A stretch of 53,514 nt of DNA, taken from the NCBI RefSeq assembly GCF_016234775.1, contig NZ_JACRAH010000068.1, positions 1 through 53,514 on the forward strand. Direction: 5' to 3'. A model generated the notes under the pieces. That model made no database searches and was not told the DNA's origin. It saw nothing but the letters and a program-made list of their open reading frames with translations. The position numbers were made by a program, and so were the translations under genes. Of this stretch, positions 40,752-50,238 are shown in pieces; the first letter of the stretch is position 1; every line of letters begins with the position of its first letter. Source of the DNA: Aquabacterium sp. (lineage in GTDB: Bacteria > Pseudomonadota > Gammaproteobacteria > Burkholderiales > Burkholderiaceae_C).

Positions 40752-41656
40752 GTCGAACCACCTTTGAGCAGCGGTTGAAGGGCTTGCGCCAGCAGTGGCG
40801 CCATGTGGATGGCATTGCTGTCATGGGCAATGCAGTCGGTGCTCCAGATGCGTCCGACACCGGATGCCTTGATCACCTGCAGCGCATCACCCGCGAACAA
40901 GGCGTGGGTGACGGCCACGTCTACCGACCGCGCACCCGCTTGCAGAAGCCGCTGGGTTGCCGCCGCGATGGTGCGGCCCGAGCTGGCGATGTCATCCAGC
41001 AGTACGACAGTGCGCCCGCGAACGTCGATCTCAGGCAAGGTGATCTCGACATCCTTGTCGCCGCGGCGCTCTTTTGTGCATACGCCGTGATCGAAGTGAT
41101 GGGCGCGGGCGGCCGCTTCGATCCATTGAGCCGATTCCGCGTCTGGCCCCACCAGCAGCGGGCGTTCCAGATGCTGCGCGATCAGTTGGGCCAGGATGGG
41201 GGCGCCCGACAGGCTGATGGCCGATTCGATCGGGATGGCCTCTTGCAGCGTGGCGATGCGGTGCAGATGGGGGTCCACCGTGATCACGGCATCGAAGCGT
41301 TCTGCCAGGAAGCGCCCGACGACTTTCTGGCTGACGATCTCGCCGGGGTGGAAGGCGATGTCCTGGCGCATATAGGCCAGATAGGGTGCCACCAAGGTGA
41401 GGTGCCTGGCGCCGAGATCACGCGCCTGCGCCGCCACCAGAAGCAGCTCGACCAGCTTGTCATTGGGGCGGTTCAGACTGCGGTAGACGATCACGTTCGA
41501 AGGCAGCAGGCCCTGGCTGTCCAGCGGAAGGCGCAGGCGCAACTCGTCGTCAGGGAAGCGGTGGGATTCGACACAGGCCGCCGGGACGCCACAGGCTTGG
41601 GCCAATCGCTCGGCCGCCGCTTGTTCGTCGGCAAAGTAAAGCAGGAGGGCACTCAT
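40748..41656 (-). CDS. Ribose-phosphate pyrophosphokinase-like protein
   Basis: The 302-residue protein is related to PRPP synthase but is divergent and slightly shorter than the usual ~315. It shows HRFPDDELRLRL for the usual HFxDGE block, APYLAYMRQDIAF for PYFGYARQDRK, DPHLHRI, the region CTKERRG in place of the catalytic KRR loop, and VLLDDIASSGRTI as the PRPP-binding motif. It is probably not the housekeeping Prs. It lies 18 bp after the AMP/thymidine phosphorylase-like gene and overlaps the methyltransferase gene by 4 bp, suggesting a shared nucleotide-ribose pathway. Confidence 0.88.
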   Translation of the reverse strand: MSALLLYFADEQAAAERLAQACGVPAACVESHRFPDDELRLRLPLDSQGLLPSNVIVYRSLNRPNDKLVELLLVAAQARDLGARHLTLVAPYLAYMRQDIAFHPGEIVSQKVVGRFLAERFDAVITVDPHLHRIATLQEAIPIESAISLSGAPILAQLIAQHLERPLLVGPDAESAQWIEAAARAHHFDHGVCTKERRGDKDVEITLPEIDVRGRTVVLLDDIASSGRTIAAATQRLLQAGARSVDVAVTHALFAGDALQVIKASGVGRIWSTDCIAHDSNAIHMAPLLAQALQPLLKGGST

Positions 41657-41674
41657 GAGGGGGGTGATCCAGGG

Positions 41675-43249
41675 TCAGAACTCGACGAACAGGCTGGGCA
41701 CTTCGGATGGCAGGCCCAGGGTGAAGCCGCTGCTGCGCTCGCAGGCCTGGCGGGCAAATTCGAGGTCGGCAGGGTAGGCTGCGTACACGCGATACAGGGG
41801 CTCGCCCGCCTTCACAGGTTCGGCCAGCTTGCGCAGCAGGTCCACGCCAGAGCCCTGCACCTTGGGCGCGCCAGCAAGGCGGGCGATACGGGCCAGTTGC
41901 AGGTTGTCGATGCTGGTGACCACGCCATCACCCGGCGCAAACACATCGAAGCTCAATGGCGCGAGCTCGGGCATTTCCGGATCAAAGGGCTTGGCACCTT
42001 GCGCTTCGATGATGGCCATCATCTTGCTCAGTGCGCGGCCGGAGTCCAGGATGTCGCGCGCGATCGCATAACCATCGCCGCCGCGCACATCCGGGTCGAA
42101 CTCCAGCATGCGGCCGGCCAGGCGCAGGGCCTTCTGGCGCAGGTCGGCCGGCGCGCGCGGGTCATTGCGCAGCACACGCATCACGTCGCGGGCTTCCAGC
42201 ACGGGCCCGATGCCATTGCCCACAGGCTGCCGGCCGTCGGTGACAACCACATCCAATGTAAGGCCCAGGCGGTTGGCCACGAACTCGAAGAGCTTGCGCA
42301 GGCGCTGGGCTTCGGGCATGGCCTTGACCTTGGCGGTCGGGCCCACGGGAATGTCCAGCAGCAGGTGGGTGGAGCCGGCGGCGATCTTCTTGGACAGGAT
42401 GGAGGCCACCATCTGGCCAGGCGAGTCGATCGACAGGGGGCGCTCGACGGCAATCAGCACGTCATCGGCTGGTGACAGGTCGCTGCTGCCGCCCCAGGCC
42501 AGGCAGGCGTGGTGCTCGCGGACGATCTCCCACAGCCGCTCGAAAGGTGGCTCGACATTGGCCAGCACCTCCATGGTGTCAGCGGTACCAGCCGGCGAGG
42601 TGATGGCGCGAGAAGAGGTTTTGGGGCACACCATGCCGTGCGCCGCCACGATGGGCACCACGAGCATGGACGTGCGGTTGCCCGGAATGCCGCCGATGCA
42701 GTGCTTGTCCACCACCGGGTGTTCGCGCCAGTCGAGCTTGCGGCCAACCGAGGCCATGGCGTCAGTCAGGTAGTAGACCTCTTCGCGATCGAGTTCGCCC
42801 TGGTTGGATGCGACCACGAAGGCCGTCAGTTCGATCTTGGAATAGCGGTGTTCGGCGATGTCGCGCACGATGGCGCGGAAGTCGTCTCGCGACAGTCGTT
42901 CGCCAGCGATCTTGCGATGCAGTGCCGGGATGGAGGAGGGTGGTTCAGCCTGGCTGATGCGCGAGGGGTGCCCGCTTTGCACGCCCAGTTGCACGAAGGC
43001 GTCTTCGGAGACGCCCAGTTCGTCCACGCCCACGATGCAGGTGTCATCCACCACATTAAGGCTGGCGAGGATGCGCTTGCCATTGGCCCGGATCTCGACC
43101 TTGGACAAGGCCTGAAAGCCCTCGGCTCGGTAGATCGCGCAGTCACGGTGCAGGTAGGCGACGTTTTCGCGGTAGGTGTCGATGGCCACCCGCTTGAGCT
43201 TGAGCAGCGGTGCGGCGGTGTTCTCTGTGGATTCGGTGTTCGTGACCAT
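41675..43249 (-). CDS. Archaeal-type thymidine/AMP phosphorylase
   Basis: The 524-residue protein belongs to the long phosphorylase branch typified by archaeal AMP phosphorylase. An N-terminal domain of about 90 residues precedes the helical and alpha/beta domains of the pyrimidine phosphorylase fold. The motif [20 protein letters not shown] matches the archaeal AMP phosphorylase form, not the SGRGLGHTGGT of classical Deo[14 protein letters not shown] and [11 protein letters not shown] are also present. Bacterial members are usually annotated as putative thymidine phosphorylase. AMP (or another NMP) + phosphate giving ribose 1,5-bisphosphate + base is the better guess from the motif. It is the first gene of the cassette. 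Confidence 0.87.
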   Translation of the reverse strand: MVTNTESTENTAAPLLKLKRVAIDTYRENVAYLHRDCAIYRAEGFQALSKVEIRANGKRILASLNVVDDTCIVGVDELGVSEDAFVQLGVQSGHPSRISQAEPPSSIPALHRKIAGERLSRDDFRAIVRDIAEHRYSKIELTAFVVASNQGELDREEVYYLTDAMASVGRKLDWREHPVVDKHCIGGIPGNRTSMLVVPIVAAHGMVCPKTSSRAITSPAGTADTMEVLANVEPPFERLWEIVREHHACLAWGGSSDLSPADDVLIAVERPLSIDSPGQMVASILSKKIAAGSTHLLLDIPVGPTAKVKAMPEAQRLRKLFEFVANRLGLTLDVVVTDGRQPVGNGIGPVLEARDVMRVLRNDPRAPADLRQKALRLAGRMLEFDPDVRGGDGYAIARDILDSGRALSKMMAIIEAQGAKPFDPEMPELAPLSFDVFAPGDGVVTSIDNLQLARIARLAGAPKVQGSGVDLLRKLAEPVKAGEPLYRVYAAYPADLEFARQACERSSGFTLGLPSEVPSLFVEF

Positions 43250-43299
43250 GGAGGGAACGGTTGTTTGGCTCCATCGTACCCCCCCAGGTAGGGCTTACG

Positions 43300-43614
43300 T
43301 CAAGCCGGGATCAACTTCACCGTGAAACCTTGAGCTGTCTCGATGATCTTGATCAGACGATCGATATTGGGGTGCTTGCCAGGGTTGGCATGGGAATCGG
43401 CCGTGTGCTCGGCGTAGATGTCCAGGCCTTCCTGGGCGGCTGCGGCGTTGATGCTGCCGTGCTTGTCAGCCAGGGCGGCATACACCGCCAGCGAGCCGGC
43501 CTGACCAGGCTTGTTTTCGATGGTGGCGGCCACGTTGCCGGCGGCATCGATCAGTTGCAGGGCGGCCAGATGGGCCACGGGCGGGAGTTGTTTGAGGTTG
43601 TCGGCGAAAGCCAT
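43300..43614 (-). CDS. DUF2322 family protein
   Basis: The 104-residue protein reads MAFADNLKQLPPVAHL then IENKPGQAGSLAVYAAL and EHTADSHANPGKHPNID, typical of DUF2322, a family of unknown function in betaproteobacteria. It appears cytosolic and has no cysteine. ATG 43614 has AGGAGCG upstream. It is followed 50 bp on by the phosphorylase gene on the same strand, and preceded 65 bp by the metallophosphoesterase. Confidence 0.8.
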   Translation of the reverse strand: MAFADNLKQLPPVAHLAALQLIDAAGNVAATIENKPGQAGSLAVYAALADKHGSINAAAAQEGLDIYAEHTADSHANPGKHPNIDRLIKIIETAQGFTVKLIPA

Positions 43615-43679
43615 GTTGAGGCGCTCCTGATCGGCGTGTGAGGCAAGGGCGCTATTTTGCCGCAGGTCGTGCGACGCGC

Positions 43680-44570
43680 TCAGGCTGCTTGCGTCAACGC
43701 TTGGTGCTGGTGTTGGCGATGGACCATGATCGCGGCCCAATCCAGGATCTCCAGGCTGCCATCCGGGTGCTCGACCAGGGCCGTAAGGCTTTCCACCCAG
43801 TCGCCATCGTTGCAATACAGGATGCCGCCGATGTCGCGCATCTCCGCATGGTGGATGTGGCCGCACACTAGGCCATCGACGCCGCGTTTGCGCGCCTCTC
43901 GGGCCAAAGCCTGCTCGAAGTCGCCTACATAGCTCACGGCCCGTTTGACCTTGAGTTTGACGTATTTGGACAGTGACCAGTACGGCAGGCCCATGCGTGC
44001 CCGCCAGGAGTTGAGATGCCGGTTGAGCTTGAGGGTGAATTCATAGAGCGAATCGCCCAGCAAGGCCAGCCAGCGCGCGCACTGGATCACGCCGTCGTAC
44101 AGATCGCCATGGGTGACCCACAACTGGCGGCCATCGGCGGTGGTGTGGATCCACTCTTCGGCCACCTCTACGCCCCCGAATGAATGCGCCAGGAACTTGC
44201 GCGCGAATTCGTCGTGGTTGCCCGGGATGAAGATCACGCGCGTGCCTTTGCGCGCCTTGCGCAGGAGCTTTTGCACCACGTCGTTGTGCGCTTGAGGCCA
44301 GTACCAGTTGCGGCGCAATTGCCAGCCGTCAATGATGTCGCCGACCAGATAAAGCGTGTCGCACTCGACGTGCTTGAGGAAGTCCAGCAAGGCATCGGCC
44401 TGGCAGCCGGGTGTGCCCAGGTGCACGTCGGAAATCCACGCGGCGCGCACTTTGTGGCTGGGTGCCCTGTCATCGTCTTTTGGAGGAACTGAGGCCCGTC
44501 CCGAGCCGGCCAGAAGGCCAGCAGGCGATGTCAAGGCTCTCAGCAAGGGGGCGTTGATCCAGGGCCGCAT
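43680..44570 (-). CDS. Calcineurin-like metallophosphoesterase, UDP-2,3-diacylglucosamine diphosphatase-like
   Basis: The 296-residue protein has the five metallophosphoesterase blocks: ISDVHLGT, VGDIIDGWQL, PGNHDEFAR, VTHGDLYDG and CGHIHHAEM. The WPQAHNDVVQKLL stretch is typical of the LpxH-like subgroup often called UDP-2,3-diacylglucosamine pyrophosphatase. Whether it acts in lipid A synthesis here is unproven. ATG 44570 (MRPWINAPLL) is chosen; upstream codons would overlap rlhA and are non-family. It follows rlhA by 64 bp. Confidence 0.82.
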   Translation of the reverse strand: MRPWINAPLLRALTSPAGLLAGSGRASVPPKDDDRAPSHKVRAAWISDVHLGTPGCQADALLDFLKHVECDTLYLVGDIIDGWQLRRNWYWPQAHNDVVQKLLRKARKGTRVIFIPGNHDEFARKFLAHSFGGVEVAEEWIHTTADGRQLWVTHGDLYDGVIQCARWLALLGDSLYEFTLKLNRHLNSWRARMGLPYWSLSKYVKLKVKRAVSYVGDFEQALAREARKRGVDGLVCGHIHHAEMRDIGGILYCNDGDWVESLTALVEHPDGSLEILDWAAIMVHRQHQHQALTQAA

Positions 44571-44634
44571 GTGCCCATGGTGCGCACAGCCTGTGACAGG
44601 CCAGCGACGCCCGGATGACGGTTTTGTGTAGCGC

Positions 44635-46602
44635 TCAGGCGCCTGGCCGTGCCTTGTAGAACTGAATCGGTGCCGCCGGGATCTGGTTGAGCACCGACTT
44701 CTTGATCTTGCCCACCACGTGCATTTCGCAGGGCTTGCAGTCAAAGCGCAGAGTGAGCTTTTCCTTGCCGTTGATCAGCTGCAGGGGCTCGGCCTTGACC
44801 GTGCCTTGCACACCCGTGACGCCCTTGGCCTGCTTGGGGCACAGGCTCAGCGAGAAGCGCACGCAGTGCTTGGTGATCATCAGGCTGACCTCGCCCAACT
44901 CTTCGTGGCTTTCATAGGCGGCTTCGACCACCTTGACACCGTGCCTGGCATAGAAGTCTCGCGCCTTCTCGTTGTACACATTGGCCAGGTAACTCAGGGT
45001 GTCTTCCGGATAGGGCACAGGGGGCTCGACCGCTGGCGTGCGCTGGGGCCGGATGTAGGCTGACGCACGTGCTGCTTCGAGTGCGTGGATGGCATCGCGG
45101 CGCAGGGTGTTGACGGCGGACGCCGGCACGAACCAGGGCTGGCTGGTGGCGAGCGTCACATCGTTGGCCGAGAAGATCGTGTTGCCCAGCTTGCCCAGGT
45201 TCTCACGCAGGCTGGTTTCCGACTTCTCGACGTTCTGCGGGGCCTGCTTGTCGCACGTTACCGAGGCTTCACCCACGTTGCCGTTCTCGTCGGTCACGGT
45301 CAAGTGCAGGCCATCTGCCGTGTCACTCAAGCTCATCCACACGCCAATGCGGCGTTCGGATGATTTCTTGCTCAACTGGTTCTCCCAGGAGCGGTCGCCA
45401 TTGCGGTTGACGGCCACGCCGACCTTCAAGTCCTTGAGCGTGTCCATGGCCTCGTTGGGATACACGCGCCAGATGCGGCCCGCCTTGCCGATGGGCTCGA
45501 CCACATTGAGCTTCATGCCAACGATGTCTTTGGTCAGCGTCAGGTAGTTGATGCCGTCACCATTGCTCATGCCCGACGCCTGCTGTTCCTCGTTCAAGGC
45601 GATGTCGAACCACTTGTCGCCGACCTTGGCCACCTCGCCCAGTGGCAAGCCCAGGAACTTCGGTGATTCGAACGCGCCGATGTCGTCCTTGCGGCCATTG
45701 ACGAAGTAGTCGGTCGCGCCGCGGTTGAAGTTGCGATCCGGATCGGGCTGGAAGTAGAAGGTGCATTCGCCAGACGAGGACGGTTGCAGTTCGGGGCGCG
45801 CCTCCAGGATCTCGTCGAGCAACATGCGGTAGTGCGCCGTGATGTTCTTGACGTAGCCCATGTCCTTGTAGCGGCCTTCGATCTTGAAGGAACTCACGCC
45901 GGCGTCGATCAGGGCATTGAGGTTGGCGCTCTGGTCGTTGTCCTTCATCGACAGCACGTGCTGCTCGAAGGCCACGACCTGGCCGGCGCCGTCCATCACG
46001 TTGTAGGGCAGGCGGCAGGCTTGCGAGCAATCACCCCGGTTGGCACTGCGGCCCGTGTGCGCATGGCTGATGAAGCACTGGCCGCTATAGGCCACGCACA
46101 GGGCACCGTGGATGAAGAACTCGATGGCGCAATGCGTGTTGGCCGAGATGTCCTGGATCTGATTGAGTGTGAGTTCGCGCGCCAGCACGATCTGGCTGAA
46201 GCCGCTGTCTTGCAGGAACTTCGCCTTTTCGACCGTGCGGATGTCGGTCTGGGTGCTGGCATGCAACTGGATGGGGGGCAGATCCAGCTCCAGGATGCCC
46301 ATGTCCTGCACGATGAGGGCGTCCACGCCCGCGTCATACAGCTCCCAGATCAGCTTGCGCGCTGGCCCCAGCTCGTCATCGCGCAAGATGGTGTTGAGCG
46401 TGGTGAAGATCTTCGCGTTGTAGCGGTGGGCATGGGCCACCAGGCGGGCGATGTCCGAGACCTCGTTGCTGGCATTGCTGCGCGCACCAAAGGACGGCCC
46501 ACCGATGTAGACCGCGTCCGCGCCATGGTTGATGGCTTCGAAACCGATCTCGACGGTTCGGGCAGGGGCAAGCAGTTCAATTTCGTGGCGGGCGAGGGAC
46601 AT
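44635..46602 (-). CDS. rlhA: Peptidase U32-family protein, 23S rRNA 5-hydroxycytidine synthase RlhA
   Basis: RlhA (YdcP) makes 5-hydroxycytidine at C2501 of 23S rRNA in E. coli. The 655-residue protein matches the E. coli length (653). The U32 signature EFFIHGALCVAYSGQCFIS is intact, followed by RGDCSQACR and the motif KIEGRYKDMGYV; a C-terminal domain has CKPCEMHV. Despite the family name it is not thought to be a protease. ATG 46602 begins MSLARHEIELLAPA; the start at 46644 would overlap the divergent neighbour. Confidence 0.9.
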   Translation of the reverse strand: MSLARHEIELLAPARTVEIGFEAINHGADAVYIGGPSFGARSNASNEVSDIARLVAHAHRYNAKIFTTLNTILRDDELGPARKLIWELYDAGVDALIVQDMGILELDLPPIQLHASTQTDIRTVEKAKFLQDSGFSQIVLARELTLNQIQDISANTHCAIEFFIHGALCVAYSGQCFISHAHTGRSANRGDCSQACRLPYNVMDGAGQVVAFEQHVLSMKDNDQSANLNALIDAGVSSFKIEGRYKDMGYVKNITAHYRMLLDEILEARPELQPSSSGECTFYFQPDPDRNFNRGATDYFVNGRKDDIGAFESPKFLGLPLGEVAKVGDKWFDIALNEEQQASGMSNGDGINYLTLTKDIVGMKLNVVEPIGKAGRIWRVYPNEAMDTLKDLKVGVAVNRNGDRSWENQLSKKSSERRIGVWMSLSDTADGLHLTVTDENGNVGEASVTCDKQAPQNVEKSETSLRENLGKLGNTIFSANDVTLATSQPWFVPASAVNTLRRDAIHALEAARASAYIRPQRTPAVEPPVPYPEDTLSYLANVYNEKARDFYARHGVKVVEAAYESHEELGEVSLMITKHCVRFSLSLCPKQAKGVTGVQGTVKAEPLQLINGKEKLTLRFDCKPCEMHVVGKIKKSVLNQIPAAPIQFYKARPGA

Positions 46603-46642
46603 GTGGCAAGGTGCGAAAGAGCAAACCGCCGATACTATCGCC

Positions 46643-47512
46643 ATGCGCTCAGGAAAAGGCCATTCCCCTGCAGATTCAAGTAGTTCGGCATCCCTTGAAA
46701 GCGGGATCTCGGGCGGTGGTTTTGCACCTGGTGCAAGCCGCTATGACCGGCTGGACGCGCTGCGCGGTTTCGCGCTGGTCTGGATGGCGTGCTTTCATTT
46801 CTGCTTCGATCTGAGCAACTACCGGCTGCTGGACGCCAATTTTTACAGCGACCCGCTGTGGACCAACCAGCGTACCTGCATCCTGTCGCTGTTTCTGCTG
46901 TGCGCCGGGGCAGGGCAGGCGGTCGCTACGGCGCAAGGGCAGAGCTGGCACCGTTTCTGGCGCCGTTGGGCGCAGATCGTCGGCTGTGCCGCACTTGTCA
47001 GCCTGGGCAGCTGGTTCATGTTTCCCAACAGCTTCATCTACTTTGGCGTGTTGCATGGCATGGCCGTGATGTTGCTGGTGGCCAGGTTGACGGCGCCGCT
47101 GCGTGCCTGGTTGTGGCCCTTGGGGCTGCTGGCCATCGCCTTGCCGCAGTTCGTGGCCGAACCTTTCTTTGATGCCCGTCTGACCAACTGGGTGGGCCTG
47201 GTGACGCACAAGCCCATCACGGAAGACTATGTGCCCGTCCTGCCCTGGCTGGGCGTGATGTGGTGGGGGCTGGCTGCCACGCAGTGGATCCTGGCGCATC
47301 GCCCTCGGCTGCTGTCTTGGGCGGAGGTTGCGCACGCGGGAAAACCCCTTGATTCCGGCGACAATGGCGGCCTGGCGTCTCTCATGCGCAAGCTCAGGCA
47401 TGGCCTGGCCTTGCTGGGGCGCTGGAGCCTGACTTTTTACATGGTGCATCAGCCTGTGCTGATCGGCGGCCTGCTGGCGTGGATGACGCTCACAGGCCGA
47501 CCCGTGCCCTGA
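46643..47512 (+). CDS. DUF1624 / heparan-alpha-glucosaminide N-acetyltransferase-like membrane protein
   Basis: The 289-residue protein has a short polar N-terminus, then [16 protein letters not shown] and [12 protein letters not shown], the signature of the DUF1624/HGSNAT catalytic domain. About seven hydrophobic segments follow, with [20 protein letters not shown] and [13 protein letters not shown]. These acyltransferase-like membrane proteins use acyl-CoA; the acceptor is unknown in bacteria. The start is chosen at ATG 46643, 40 bp from the divergent rlhA start; further upstream ATGs lie inside rlhA. rpiA follows 58 bp on. Confidence 0.82.
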   Translation: MRSGKGHSPADSSSSASLESGISGGGFAPGASRYDRLDALRGFALVWMACFHFCFDLSNYRLLDANFYSDPLWTNQRTCILSLFLLCAGAGQAVATAQGQSWHRFWRRWAQIVGCAALVSLGSWFMFPNSFIYFGVLHGMAVMLLVARLTAPLRAWLWPLGLLAIALPQFVAEPFFDARLTNWVGLVTHKPITEDYVPVLPWLGVMWWGLAATQWILAHRPRLLSWAEVAHAGKPLDSGDNGGLASLMRKLRHGLALLGRWSLTFYMVHQPVLIGGLLAWMTLTGRPVP

Positions 47513-47570
47513 CGCGCCATGCCTCAACCTCGCTGCAACCCCGACTGCTGACCTACGAATGACCTCCGCC

Positions 47571-48242
47571 ATGACCCAAGACGAACTCAAGACCTTGGTG
47601 GGCCGCGCTGCCCTGGATTACGTGCAAGCGGGCAGCATTGTGGGTGTGGGGACCGGCTCGACGGTGGACAAGTTCATCGACGCCCTGGGTGAAGCCTTGA
47701 AGGCCGATCCCGCTCGGGTGGCCGGCGCCGTGTCCAGCTCGGTTCGCAGCACGCAACGCCTGGAAGCACTGGGCATCAAGGTGCTGCCTTCGGAGTCTGT
47801 GACGGCGCTGGGCGTGTACATCGATGGTGCCGATGAAATCGACCATCAAGGCAACATGATCAAGGGCGGTGGTGCGGCCTTGACGCGTGAAAAAATCGTG
47901 GCCGATCTGGCCGAAAAGTTCGTCTGCATTGCCGATGAATCCAAGCTGGTGCAGACCCTGGGCAAGTTCCCGCTGCCTGTCGAGGTGATCCCGATGGCTG
48001 CAGCGCAGGTGATTCGCGCGTTCGCCAAGCTGGGTGGCACGGGCAAGGTGCGTGAAGGCGTGACCACCGACAACGGCAATGTGATCGTGGATGTGACCGG
48101 CCTGAGCATCAGCGCGCCAGCGCAGTTCGAGTCGGAGATCAACCAGTTGCCCGGCGTGGTGACGGTGGGCGTGTTTGCCCGCAACAAGGCCTCGGTGTGC
48201 CTGCTGGGTACCTCGCAAGGCGTCAAGACGCTGAGTTTCTGA
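47571..48242 (+). CDS. rpiA: Ribose-5-phosphate isomerase A
   Basis: RpiA interconverts ribose 5-phosphate and ribulose 5-phosphate in the pentose phosphate pathway. The 223-residue protein has [16 protein letters not shown], the catalytic [21 protein letters not shown] and [13 protein letters not shown] 47571 gives the family start MTQDELK; an in-frame ATG at 47559 adds four residues. It converges on the flavoprotein gene 49 bp downstream. Confidence 0.95.
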   Translation: MTQDELKTLVGRAALDYVQAGSIVGVGTGSTVDKFIDALGEALKADPARVAGAVSSSVRSTQRLEALGIKVLPSESVTALGVYIDGADEIDHQGNMIKGGGAALTREKIVADLAEKFVCIADESKLVQTLGKFPLPVEVIPMAAAQVIRAFAKLGGTGKVREGVTTDNGNVIVDVTGLSISAPAQFESEINQLPGVVTVGVFARNKASVCLLGTSQGVKTLSF

Positions 48243-48291
48243 GCGAGCGTCTTGACCTTGTTGTGATAGGCCTAGCCTTCCAGGCTCAGCC

Positions 48292-49593
48292 TCAGTCTTG
48301 TGGCGCGCTCAGGTGTCGCCACACGCCCGCGCCGACCGCACGGCCTGAGGCCAGGCTCGCGGTGAGCAAATAGCCACCGGTTGGCGCTTCCCAGTCCAGC
48401 ATTTCACCGCAGCAAAACACGCCTGGGCGAGCCTTGAGCATGCCATTGGCATCGAGCGACTCGAAGGTGACGCCGCCAGCTGTGCTGATGGCCTCGTCAA
48501 TGGGGCGAGCTTTGGACAAGGTCACTGGCAAAGCCTTGAGGCGCTCTGCGAGTATGGCTGGGTTGTTGAGTTCTGCAGGGCTCAACAGTTCGTGCAACAA
48601 GGCCATCTTGATGCCCTGGATGCCCAGGCGGCTCTTGAGGTGGGTGGACAGGCTGCGGGGGCCTCTGGCACGCGATGTCTCCGTCAGCACTTGCTGCGGG
48701 GTATGCGATGGCAGCAGATCCAGGTAGATGGTGGCCTGGCTGCTTGCGTCGATCTGGTCGCGGATGCGTGCCGAGAACGCATAGATCAAGCTGCCCTCGA
48801 CGCCCGTGTCCGTCAGGACGAATTCGCCCTGCTGGCGGGTGATGCCTCCTTGGTCATCGCGAAACTCGATGATCACCGGCTTGATAGGCTGGCCGGCAAA
48901 ACGCGTGCGCAGGTGCTCGCTCCAACCTTCGCGTTGCGGGCCGGTTGAGGCCACATCGAAACCGCAGTTGGCAGGGCGCAGTGGCGCCACGTTCGCACCG
49001 ATCGTCTGCAGTATGGGCGCCCAGGCGCCATCCGAGCCGAGTCGGGCCCAACTGGCGCCGCCCAGCGCCAGCACGGTGGCCGTGGCCTGATGTGTGGCCT
49101 CGCCCTGGCTCGTGGCGAAACGCAAGGCGCCATCCTCAGCCCAGCCCAGCCAGCGGTGACGCATGTGAAAGCGCACACCAGCCTGACGCAGGCGATGCAA
49201 CCAGGCCCGCAACAGGGGGGCGGCCTTCATGTCTGTTGGGAAGACGCGGCCGGACGTGCCCACAAAGGTCTCGATGCCCAGGCCTGTGGCCCAGTCACGC
49301 AGATCGGTCGGGGTGAAGTCGGCAATCAGGGGCGCCAGTTCACTTTGTCGCTCGGCAAAGCGCGTCATGAACGTGGGCAGCTCTTCGGAGTGCGTGAGGT
49401 TCAGGCCACCACGGCCCGCCAGCAGGAACTTGCGGCCCACCGAAGGCATGGCGTCAAACAGGTCAACGCGAAAGCCCTTGTTGATGAGCATTTCGGCGGC
49501 CATCAGGCCGGCCGGCCCGCCGCCCACAACGGCCACGGACAAAGAGGAAAGGGACGCGCTCGTGGTCGTCGTATCGGGGGTGTGTAAGCTCAA
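48292..49593 (-). CDS. HI0933-like FAD/NAD(P)-dependent oxidoreductase (TIGR03862-type)
   Basis: The 433-residue flavoprotein has an N-terminal FAD motif VAVVGGGPAGLMAAE, then GRKFLLAGRGGLNLTHSE, which is typical of the HI0933/BaiN family. It shows TSGRVFPTDMKA, and the C-terminal AGGVTFESLD and CCGEMLDWEAPTGGYLL. The reaction is not known; the family is described as NAD(P)-dependent flavoproteins. It starts 2 bp after the DUF4124-glutaredoxin gene, indicating co-transcription. Confidence 0.88.
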   Translation of the reverse strand: MSLHTPDTTTTSASLSSLSVAVVGGGPAGLMAAEMLINKGFRVDLFDAMPSVGRKFLLAGRGGLNLTHSEELPTFMTRFAERQSELAPLIADFTPTDLRDWATGLGIETFVGTSGRVFPTDMKAAPLLRAWLHRLRQAGVRFHMRHRWLGWAEDGALRFATSQGEATHQATATVLALGGASWARLGSDGAWAPILQTIGANVAPLRPANCGFDVASTGPQREGWSEHLRTRFAGQPIKPVIIEFRDDQGGITRQQGEFVLTDTGVEGSLIYAFSARIRDQIDASSQATIYLDLLPSHTPQQVLTETSRARGPRSLSTHLKSRLGIQGIKMALLHELLSPAELNNPAILAERLKALPVTLSKARPIDEAISTAGGVTFESLDANGMLKARPGVFCCGEMLDWEAPTGGYLLTASLASGRAVGAGVWRHLSAPQD

Positions 49594-49595
49594 AA

Positions 49596-50228
49596 TCAGA
49601 ACCGGAAGCCAGGCGGCGCAGAGCCAGCCGGCGCGTTGTTGTTGGAGTTGTCGCCGGGGACAGCTTTGGCTGGAGCCGGCTCACTGGCTTCCTTGCCTCC
49701 AGCAGAAACAGCCGTCACCATCGGGGTCGCTTGCGGCCAACGGTAGTTCAGTGGCAGGGCTGATTTGGCCGGATAGCCGGCTGCATCGATGTAGCTGACC
49801 CATTCGGCCTGGTTGAAGCCGAGCAACTGCTTCTGGCCTACGCGTACCGAAGGCAATTGATCCGTGCCTTCCTGCTTGTTGTAGGCCCGGATGTCATCTG
49901 CCGAGACGACGGTTTTTTCGGTAAAGGGCACACCACGCTCCTTGAGCATCTGGCGGGCCGCATCACAAGGCGCACATTTGGCGCTGGTGAACAAGGTGAC
50001 CGGATAGCGGCCGACGACGCGTTGCAACTCAAAAGGCAGGCCTTCGGTCGATGCCGTGGCGCCATTGGCCTTGAGTGCCTGGGCGGGCTTGTCGGTCGGG
50101 GCACGATCGGTGTAGGTGATGCGCCCGTCCGGGCCCACGACCTTGTAAAGCGCCCAGGCTGGTGTGGCCAGTTGGCAGGCCAGCAGGGCCAGCAGCGAGG
50201 AAAGTACAGCGCGTTGCATCGTGTTCAT
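49596..50228 (-). CDS. Exported DUF4124-glutaredoxin fusion protein
   Basis: The 210-residue protein has a signal peptide (SSLLALLACQLATPAWA), then a DUF4124 stretch LYKVVGPDGRITYTDRAP, then a glutaredoxin-like domain with the redox pair CAPC (FTSAKCAPCDAARQML) and the cis-proline motif DQLPSVRVG. The tail is Asn/Pro/Ala-rich and disordered. It is predicted to act in the periplasm as a thiol-disulfide protein; no partner is evident. It lies between prlC (10 bp) and the flavoprotein (2 bp). Confidence 0.85.
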   Translation of the reverse strand: MNTMQRAVLSSLLALLACQLATPAWALYKVVGPDGRITYTDRAPTDKPAQALKANGATASTEGLPFELQRVVGRYPVTLFTSAKCAPCDAARQMLKERGVPFTEKTVVSADDIRAYNKQEGTDQLPSVRVGQKQLLGFNQAEWVSYIDAAGYPAKSALPLNYRWPQATPMVTAVSAGGKEASEPAPAKAVPGDNSNNNAPAGSAPPGFRF

Positions 50229-50238
50229 GTCCTGTGTG

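Noticed and set aside
48274..48286. Bidirectional terminator between rpiA and the flavoprotein gene (AGCCT/AGGCT)
   Set aside because: The stem is only 5 bp and has no T-run on either strand.
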